A DNA stretch of 13,033 nucleotides from Dictyocoela muelleri. Taxonomy: Eukaryota > Microsporidia. The notes under the pieces are model-generated. The model had not been told where the DNA came from. It worked only from the letters and a program-made list of their open reading frames with translations, and did not search any database. Positions 7,894 to 13,033 of this stretch are shown here, one piece after another. Numbering within the stretch: the first letter of the stretch is position 1; every line of letters begins with the position of its first letter. The stretch covers positions 1 through 13,033 of the forward strand of contig SDVU01000477.1 in assembly GCA_016256075.1 (NCBI GenBank), read 5' to 3'. Made by a program: the position numbers and the translations under genes.

Positions 7894-7950
7894 TCCGTCA
7901 ACTCGCCCCAATGGTTCGAGTTGACGGATTTTTCGCCCCAATTTTTGACC
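7894..7950 (+). repeat. Left terminal inverted repeat of the MULE
   Basis: It pairs with 9420-9476, with five mismatches. The outer 35 bases form an imperfect palindrome; the right-end palindrome is more regular, so this end has drifted (ttcgag where the right end has ggcgag). Confidence 0.92.
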
Positions 7951-7953
7951 TTT

Positions 7954-9323
7954 ATGGATCATGGAAAAATAAACATAATAAAATCTCAAAGAAACGGGAA
8001 ATTGTTGTTATTTGAAGGATATGCATATAATATGCATAAAGAGATCAACGAAATTACTACATGGAGATGCCGAAATAGAAAATGCTCTGGCAGGATAATT
8101 GTTTCGCAAAATAGTCACAAACTTAAAAACATGCACAATCATGATTCTGATTTTTAGAAAAATGAAGCGTTGTTCCTAAAATACAATGTTGTTATACGAG
8201 CTTTAAAAACATCTGAATGGTCGAGGGATATTTTGAACTCGGTGATTGGAATTGCTACAACACCAATTATAAATCACTTACCTCAAACTCGAAATTTTAT
8301 TGATATGATAACAAAAACAAGAAAAAAAAATTTATTATTAAAGATGATGAAATACCAGAAACAATTAAGGAAACCTTTTCTGGAGAAAATTTTTTATTAT
8401 AAAATAACAACGCGAGTGATAATCGAAAAAATTTAATTTTTTACAACTAAAACTCATCTATTATATTTGGAAAATCAATCGCTTGGTACTGTGACGGTAC
8501 ATTTAAAACTATACCGAGGGAATTTGAGCAGGTTTATACTATTATGGGACAAATAAAAAACAAAAATGTCCCATTAGTTTATATTATAATGGGAAACAGA
8601 TCGAAGGAATGCTATAAAGAAGCATTTAATGGAATTAAAAAGAATATAAATTGCGAACCAAGATTTATAATAATTGATTTTGAGATGACATCATTAATTT
8701 CATCAGAAGAAACATTCACGAGTTCCGAAATTACTATTTGTTTCTTTCATTTTACCAATTTTTGTTCCAAAAGATTGCTAAATACAATCTTATAGTTTAT
8801 TATAAAACAAATCCTGCATTCAGAGAGGCATTCAGAATGATTTTGGCTTTGGCTTTTGTCCCATAAACTCACATAAATGAGGAAGTAAAGAAATTAAATG
8901 AATATATTATGTTAAGAGAAATTTAAGTGAAATAAGAAATATTTGAATTGAATTTAAAAATAATTATTGCAATGATTTAAATAATTTAGGAAAGAAAAAT
9001 ATTTTCTCGAATTCATTCTAGTCTGTCGTAAACCGAATTTTAAATGAAATACGTTCACCACCAATTGTCTTGAAGGATACAGATCTTTAAACCATAACTT
9101 TTTAAAATCACATCCAAGTATTCTTGAATTGGGTATTGAGCTCAAGAAGCAACATGCATTTACTGAAAATAAAATTACAAAATTATTTCTTAATAGTGAT
9201 GATTCAAAAGATAATGAATTTGAGAGTTTTATTAAGATGATTACTGACTATGAAAAATATCCTGGCTTACAATATTTAAAAGTAGTATCAACATTAATGA
9301 AAATTAAAAATAAATTTGAGTAA
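7954..9323 (+). pseudogene. MULE transposase with N-terminal FLYWCH zinc finger, disrupted
   Basis: The first part (7954-8157) encodes a FLYWCH-type finger: LLFEGYAYN, then TWRCRNRKCSGRI, then HNH, with the C2H2 ligands in order. The frame then stops and continues nearby (8170 on) with the linker region, including LPQTRNFIDMI. The DDE-type core is readable at about 8450-8795: WYCDGTFKTIP with the first catalytic Asp, VPLVYIIMG, then FIIIDFEM with the second, and ICFFHF. Later pieces, in shifted frames, carry ILALAFVP (about 8840) and the region about 9070-9323 with LEGYRSLNH and SHPSILELG. At least four frame changes or stops interrupt it. The likely original start is the ATG at 7954, just inside the left inverted repeat. 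The MULE family assignment is firm. Confidence 0.9.
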
Positions 9324-9419
9324 TTATGAATGACCAGCCAAAAATTAAATTATTCATTTAAAACATTTTAAATTTTTATTTGTTTTTAAAAAAATTTACA
9401 TTTTGCATTTTTTGAGAGG

Positions 9420-9476
9420 GGTTAAAAATTGGGACGAAAAATCCGTCAACTCGCCCCAATGGGGCGAGTTGACGGA
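9420..9476 (-). repeat. Right terminal inverted repeat of the MULE
   Basis: It is the complement of 7894-7950. Positions 9442-9476 form an almost perfect 35-base self-complementary segment centred on the ccaatgg near 9459, a strong hairpin or cruciform candidate. Confidence 0.92.
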
Positions 9477-9481
9477 TTACG

Positions 9482-9560
9482 ATTTTAAAGATTAGTCTAT
9501 TAAAATAATAATCGGGACAAAAATTATTATACGGTGCAAGTGAAAATTATACGGTGCTAG
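9482..9560 (+). repeat. Right copy of the 78/79-bp direct repeat flanking the MULE
   Basis: It is nearly identical to 7811-7888 (one extra G and one T-to-C difference). It starts five bases after the right inverted end of the MULE. Identity stops abruptly at both edges. Confidence 0.9.
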
Positions 9561-9995
9561 TAAAAAAAATTATAAAAAATAATAAAAAAAATATAAAACA
9601 CAGTCATTCCTCTCCTTTGTCTATACTACTTTTTACGCACTTTCTTTTTAGACGCGCATGCACTGAATCTCTTATATTTTAAACCATAGGTTCTCAACCC
9701 TCTTGAAATAATCTCGAAAATCGCCTCCTCATATTTATTTGTTAATTAAATCACCCCCTGATTTATTTGTTATGAAATCACCCCTCTGAATATATTATAT
9801 TTATTATTAAAATGCTATTTATTTTTATTATTAAAATATTATAACGGTAAGAACTTTTTTTGCTAATTTGTTGGCCTTATTGTTTTTTTAAATAACAGAT
9901 TTTAAATTTATGTAACTAGAAGAGCATTGATATATATTTTACCTTAGAATTATATAAAAATATTAAAACCTTAAGTATGCTATATAAAAGTAAAC
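9561..9995. other. Non-coding AT-rich spacer with a short imperfect tandem repeat
   Basis: No gene was seen. From 9717 to 9802 an imperfect unit of about 27-31 bp repeats three times (aaatcaccccctgattta type). Just before it, cataggttctcaaccc (9685-9700) resembles the CAGTGGTTCTCAACC terminus of Charlie/SPIN-type hAT elements. No matching right end was found, so an eroded or solo hAT end is only a possibility. Confidence 0.45.
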
Positions 9996-10436
9996 AACTA
10001 AATAGCTCAGTTGTTGACACTATTAAGATGTAAATTTAAGTATCAAGTTCGAATCTCGCTGGCGTCAATTTTATAAATAATTTTGAATGACATTAATTGT
10101 CATATCTATAGTAATAATATACAGTTGTCCCAATGTATTATAGATGATAAGACTTGGTATAATATTACAATGAATAAGAGACTTTCCTATTTGTGGAGAT
10201 GTGTGTGAAAAGCATCTCGGTAAAATAAGTAATAGAAAATAATGAATAAACATATAAAAAATCCTTTAAGTACCTGTTTTTTTCTAAGTAATTGATAAAA
10301 CAAAAATCTCGTTTACAGGCGAGCCTTTAGGCAGTTTAAATGTGATTTATAAATAGAAAACCAAAAACCGAAGGTCTATGGGCTATAGTAGGAGATAACA
10401 TTACGGGTGAAATTATTGATATTGTCGGCATTTAAT
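9996..10436 (+). mobile_element. tRNA-derived SINE-like element, copy 3 (best-preserved tRNA head)
   Basis: The head contains an A-box-like tagctcagttg (10003-10013) and a B-box-like agttcgaatct (10046-10056), with tRNA-like spacing between them, followed by an acceptor-side-like segment ctggcgtca. The body shares agacttggtataatat (10150-10165) with copy 2, and gaatgacatta plus atatacagttgt with copy 1. The 3' block aaccgaaggtctatgggcta and the terminal attgtcgg match copy 2. No poly(A) or simple-sequence tail is obvious, and target duplications are not convincing. The acceptor and D stems do not pair well, so it is not a working tRNA gene. Confidence 0.75.
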
Positions 10437-10572
10437 ATAGATAACAGTAAAAAAACAATAAACATTACAATATTTATTTACGGGGTTTTATATTATTTTT
10501 TTTAATATCTTTTGTTATGTTACACATTTTAATAATAAATAACCTATAGATCACATTGTGAGACGTGTATAG

Positions 10573-10636
10573 CCACTAGTTCCAAATTCCATTAGTTTCA
10601 AATTCCACTAGTTCCAAATTCCACTAGTTCCAAAAT
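10573..10636. repeat. 16-bp tandem repeat, four copies
   Basis: The unit ccactagttccaaatt occurs four times head to tail. The second copy has two changes and the last has one. It is the first of three unrelated tandem arrays within 550 bp. Confidence 0.92.
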
Positions 10637-10708
10637 ATTATAAGATATTGTTTAATAAACTTTAAATAAGTAAATGAAATATTAATAAATTAACCCTTAA
10701 ACGATTAA

Positions 10709-10937
10709 GTACACATATATCTGTACTCAAAAAATCCACACAGTACACATATATGTGTACTCAAAAAAACTCATGTACACATATATGTGTACTCAAAAAA
10801 TCCACCAAGTACACATATTGTGTACTATAAAAAAAACTACCATGTACACATATATGTGTACTCAAAAAAACTACCAAACACACATATATGTGAACTCAAA
10901 TAAACTACCATGTACACATGTGGACTCAAATAAATTG
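10709..10937. repeat. Minisatellite of 32-35 bp with a palindromic core, seven copies
   Basis: Units start at 10709, 10743, 10775, 10809, 10844, 10878 and 10912. Each carries the 18-base perfect palindrome gtacacatatatgtgtac or a drifted form, followed by tcaaaaaa and a variable linker such as tccacca or ctaccat. The last unit is shortened. Open frames across it on both strands are by-products of the repeat. Every unit could extrude a small hairpin or bind a dimeric protein. Confidence 0.95.
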
Positions 10938-11031
10938 AAAATTTTATATGACGCTTGTCTGAAAATATAAGTATATAGTCTTTTTCATTATTATAGTCCA
11001 CTCGTTGCATTATTACAGCCCTTTTCATATT

Positions 11032-11119
11032 TATAAAACCTTTTTTTCAAACATATAAAACCCATTTTTCAAACTTATTAAACCCATTTTTCAAACTTAT
11101 AAAACCCATTTTTCAAACT
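11032..11119. repeat. 22-bp tandem repeat, four copies with drifted units upstream
   Basis: The unit tataaaacccatttttcaaa(ct) starts at 11032, 11054, 11076 and 11098. The first copy is the most divergent. Weaker units (tatagtc...ttcattat) can be traced back to about 10973, suggesting an older array extending upstream. Confidence 0.9.
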
Positions 11120-11163
11120 TATTGTTAGGCAACTGTGCCAACATACTTAATAATTGATATGTG

Positions 11164-11248
11164 AATGTCATTTGTAATTTAATTTAATTATTCAAATGAT
11201 TAATTTAATTAATCATTTTTATCCATAAATAAAATTACGAATGACATA
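11164..11248. repeat. Short inverted repeat before the 33-codon ORF
   Basis: The arm atgtcatttgtaattt (11165-11180) pairs, with one mismatch, with aaattacgaatgacat (11233-11248) around an AT-rich loop of about 52 bp. It could be the remains of a tiny MITE or a hairpin in a leader. Its function is unknown. Confidence 0.5.
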
Positions 11249-11251
11249 CCC

Positions 11252-11353
11252 ATGTCATCCAAGAATAATAAAAAATGTTATAAAAATACTTTTACATCAG
11301 GTCATGACTCTGATGAGTCAGACCGTGACAAAGTGTATTTTAATTTTTTATAA
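11252..11353 (+). CDS. Short ORF, possible 5' fragment of a broken gene
   Basis: It encodes 33 residues: MSSKNNKKCYKNTF, then an acidic SGHDSDESDRDK segment, then VYFNFL and a stop. CCC (11249-11251) directly abuts the ATG, the start-site feature of the two plausible microsporidian genes elsewhere in the window. The Asp/Ser-rich segment is less AT-rich than the surroundings and looks like the N-terminus of a larger protein. The sequence then turns into AT-rich, repeat-like DNA, so the downstream gene may have been lost or interrupted. The acidic stretch is reminiscent of the N-termini of piggyBac-type transposases, but it is too short to assign. It could also be chance. Confidence 0.35.
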   Translation: MSSKNNKKCYKNTFTSGHDSDESDRDKVYFNFL

Positions 11354-11407
11354 AATCTTTTTTTATTCAATTTAGCAAAGTCAAATTTTGAAATAAAATG
11401 ATTATAG

Positions 11408-11510
11408 AATAAATTAAAAATACAATTTCTCATAATTCGCCGGCTTATGCTCAAAAATGACTTTTTAAAAAAATTGAAGCTCATTTATTGAAACTGCACG
11501 GCTCCATATA
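11408..11510 (+). mobile_element. Half copy of the foldback element seen at 11592-11876
   Basis: It aligns in the same direction with the right arm of the fuller copy. The shared blocks are aaaaatacaatttctc (against aaaaataaaattttctc), ctcaaaaatgac, ttttaaaaaaatt (against ttttagaaaaatt), tttattga and the tail acggctc (against acgggttc). The complementary left arm is not recognisable here. It is the older, half-lost member of the family. Confidence 0.6.
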
Positions 11511-11591
11511 AAAATATTTTACAAATTTTCTTGGGTATAACCATATTATTTTTTAAAAAATAGTTTTTCTAGCAAAACTCCAAAATATATC

Positions 11592-11876
11592 AGGAACCAG
11601 ACTAGCCTCAATAAATAAGATAGAATTTTTCTAAAAACGTCATTTTTGAGTTTAAATCGATGAATTACGAGGAAAGCGCATTTTTTTACTCCGTAGTATT
11701 TTTTATACGTCGTTTTTTTGTCATTTTACTCTTTGGGAAAAAATGACAAAAAAGCGACGTACAAAGAATATTACGGAGTATGAAAAATAAAATTTTCTCG
11801 TAATTATCGAGTTAAACTCAAAAATGACATTTTTAGAAAAATTCTATCCTTATTTATTGAGGCTTGACGGGTTCTT
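11592..11876. mobile_element. Palindromic foldback MITE
   Basis: Arms of about 130-140 bp (11592-11733 and 11745-11876) surround a short centre near 11734-11744. The left arm reads aggaacc...gcctcaataaataa, with the matching ttatttattgaggc on the right. Further pairs are aaatgacaaaaaagcgacgt with acgtcgtttttttgtcattt, and the ttactccgtagtatt block with aatattacggagta. The arms differ by scattered substitutions, so it is more diverged than the 1309-1641 palindrome and unrelated in sequence. Weak similarity may extend beyond both ends. No clear target duplication was seen, and there is no coding capacity. Confidence 0.7.
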
Positions 11877-12643
11877 ATGGAATAGAGAACCATTTTTTAA
11901 TGCAATTTCCAATAGAAAAAACTTATGAAAACATGATTAAAGTTAATAAAACATTTTTTTTAAAAAAAAGTTTTTTTGTATAATATCTTCTATTTTTTAT
12001 TGGGTTTGAAAATTAGTATTAAAAAATGAGAAAGTTTTTTTATGAATATTATGTTTAAGATTGTTCGTTTATAAATCTAAATTCAAAAGTACTTTTAATA
12101 GGACCCTACGAAATATAAAGACAAAAAATAAATATTTTGAAGATAAATAATTTTTTTTACTAAAATATTTTAAATTTGTTTAAATTAATTCAACTTTTAT
12201 TATAGTAAAGAAAACATAGTATTTCATGTGTCTTAATAGTCATACCTCTTAGTAAATCATCTAAAATTCAAACCATTCTAGTAAAACTACATTCAACATC
12301 AACAGTAGTTAATACCCATGCATAAAAATTTTGGGTCTTGTTCGGAAAAATACCTACTTTTTAAAAAGAAATTTCAAAGTAAGCACTTTTCCTAACAAAA
12401 GCAAAATTTTTGATTTTTTTTTAAATTGTTAAATATTCTGGATCATACGGGTCTGATGCCCTTTTTAAAGATCACATCGGCCTGGCGCCCGGTAGAAAAA
12501 AAATAACAACGATATATTAATTTAATATATAAAAAAATGGAACAGGTCGGAAATACGCCCTGACGGGGCTTTGAACCAACCTGATCCGAAATTGGTAAGT
12601 GATAAAAAACTTCACTATTTAAAAAATATTTTTTGTCTTTAAA
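11877..12643. other. Non-coding region with a GC-richer patch
   Basis: Most of it is A/T runs with no reading frame. Between about 12440 and 12600 base composition shifts: two clusters (around 12467-12495 and 12545-12595) contain cggcctggcgcccgg and gccctgacggggcttt. On the minus strand 12567-12577 reads ggttcaaagcc, which fits the pol III B-box consensus, but no A-box or cloverleaf was found around it. A gtaagt at 12595 and a ctttaaag near 12640 look like intron ends, but no open frame leads into them convincingly. Confidence 0.4.
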
Positions 12644-12966
12644 GAAACATTAGATTTACTTTTAATAGAAGCACACCCAAAAGAAGATTTTCGGTTGTAT
12701 ATGGAAGAAATAAATTCTTTAAAAACCATAAATTTTTCCGAATATATAATCGTAAGTAGAAAAAAATTTAATGCTTAGTTTCATGAGATAATATGTGTTT
12801 ATATGATGCTAAATTATCTAGTATTAAAAATAGAGAAATATTTGAATATTTATTAGATGAATTAAGTTTTAAAGAATAAAAATATCTTGTAGAAAAAGAA
12901 ATAATGAATATTGAAGATGCGTTAAGTATATTTCATAGTGTTCGGAAATCTAGAAAAATGTTATAA
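12644..12966 (+). pseudogene. Decayed reading frame of unknown identity
   Basis: Protein-like, locally open segments follow one another on the plus strand, interrupted a few times. The first reads LDLLLIEAHPKEDFRLYMEE followed by a hydrophobic, Lys-rich stretch. Later ones include NREIFEYLLDELSF and MNIEDALSIFHSVRK. Composition is Glu/Leu/Lys-rich and helical-looking. No family was recognised, and it could be either a host gene or part of a mobile element. It may continue the unknown unit beginning at the GC-richer patch just upstream. Confidence 0.4.
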
Positions 12967-13017
12967 TAATAAAAAAATCAAAAATCTTAATATATAAAGT
13001 TTTGTAGGCTATAATCC

Positions 13018-13028
13018 ATTATACGGTG
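13018..13028 (+). repeat. Further copy of the attatacggtgc-type motif at the window edge
   Basis: The motif ttatacggtgct at the very end of the window matches the last part of the 78/79-bp repeats flanking the MULE (ttatacggtgctag at 9547-9560). The window stops five bases later, so the extent of the match cannot be judged. It suggests the flanking repeat belongs to a dispersed family. Confidence 0.45.
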
Positions 13029-13033
13029 CTGAT

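Larger units (their letters stand above)
7894..9476 (+). mobile_element. MULE (Mutator-like) DNA transposon, complete ends, decayed
   Basis: The terminal inverted repeats at 7894-7950 and 9420-9476 match at 52 of 57 positions. The outer part of each is itself a palindrome (tccgtcaactcgcccc, a few central bases, then its complement), so each end could fold into a hairpin. Between them lies a single transposase remnant on the plus strand. The element is about 1.6 kb, short for an autonomous MULE. No ordinary 8-11 bp target duplication was found; instead a 78/79-bp direct repeat lies outside both ends. The transposase is clearly broken, so it could move only with help in trans. Confidence 0.9.

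Noticed and set aside
8954-9145. 63-residue minus-strand frame
   Set aside because: It is antisense to the MULE transposase remnant, whose recognisable motifs lie on the plus strand.
9996-10070. Possible functional tRNA gene
   Set aside because: A- and B-box-like motifs are present, but the acceptor and D stems do not pair. The same head recurs at the start of two other longer repeats, so it is better read as a SINE head.
10755-10970. 71-residue plus-strand frame and overlapping 63-residue minus-strand frame
   Set aside because: Both are periodic translations of the palindromic minisatellite and have no non-repeat sequence of note.
11300-11335. Hammerhead ribozyme-like core (CTGATGA followed by a GTCA/TGAC stem)
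   Set aside because: The conserved GAAA after stem II is not present (AAAG instead), and no flanking stems I and III with a cleavage triplet could be drawn. The segment also lies in a plausible short coding frame.
11302-11484. 60-residue minus-strand frame
   Set aside because: It runs across the half copy of the foldback element and AT-rich DNA, with no start context or protein-like composition. It also overlaps the better supported short ORF on the other strand.
12480-12500. tggcgcccgg resembles the primer-binding site next to an LTR
   Set aside because: No long terminal repeat pair, polypurine tract or recognisable retroelement protein was found around it. A short GC-rich match is not enough.
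12567-12577. B-box match on the minus strand suggesting a tRNA
   Set aside because: No A-box and no cloverleaf could be built on either side, and the T stem pairs for only two bases.
12595-12643. gtaagt and a downstream ctttaaag resembling a short intron
   Set aside because: No open reading frame with a start codon leads into the donor, and joining across it does not give a recognisable protein.

Overview
The window is AT-rich nuclear DNA from a eukaryote, most likely a microsporidian with a transposon-rich genome. The reasons are short intron-free genes, a CCC motif just before the start codon of two of the three intact genes, a compact CDC50/LEM3 protein, a secreted GH19 chitinase, and a decayed FLYWCH-finger MULE transposon. 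The species cannot be named from the sequence. Microsporidia is an inference (about 75% sure); arthropod host DNA is the main alternative.

Three intact genes lie in the middle. A large minus-strand gene (1717-4614) encodes a secreted protein with tandem 11-residue repeats, a Lys/Glu-rich tract, a Gln-rich tract and a C-terminal GH19 chitinase domain. A plus-strand gene (5601-6653) encodes a divergent protein with a tandem pentapeptide and a C-terminal helix-hairpin-helix like that of the XPF/MUS81/ERCC1 family. A minus-strand gene (6795-7625) encodes a CDC50/LEM3 flippase subunit. The three face different ways, have separate upstream regions and show no sign of joint regulation.

The rest is mostly repeats. 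Positions 278-1641 hold three elements almost end to end: a tRNA-headed SINE-like copy, a hAT-like non-autonomous element with an imperfect 8-bp target duplication, and a near-perfect 333-bp palindrome with its own imperfect 8-bp duplication. A second SINE-like copy lies on the minus strand at 4982-5424 and a third on the plus strand at 9996-10436. All three are about 430-443 bp and share the same tRNA-like head and body. Positions 7894-9476 hold a broken MULE with 57-bp inverted ends, and outside those ends sits a 78/79-bp direct repeat. Positions 10573-11119 hold three unrelated tandem arrays. Positions 11252-11876 hold a 33-codon ORF fragment, a half copy of a foldback element and a fuller copy of it. 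The last kilobase holds a GC-richer patch and a short decayed reading frame. No rRNA, functional tRNA or CRISPR was found.

The most interesting signal is the three-copy tRNA-derived SINE-like family. Next come the chitinase with its very long low-complexity extension and the MULE with its unexplained long direct repeats.
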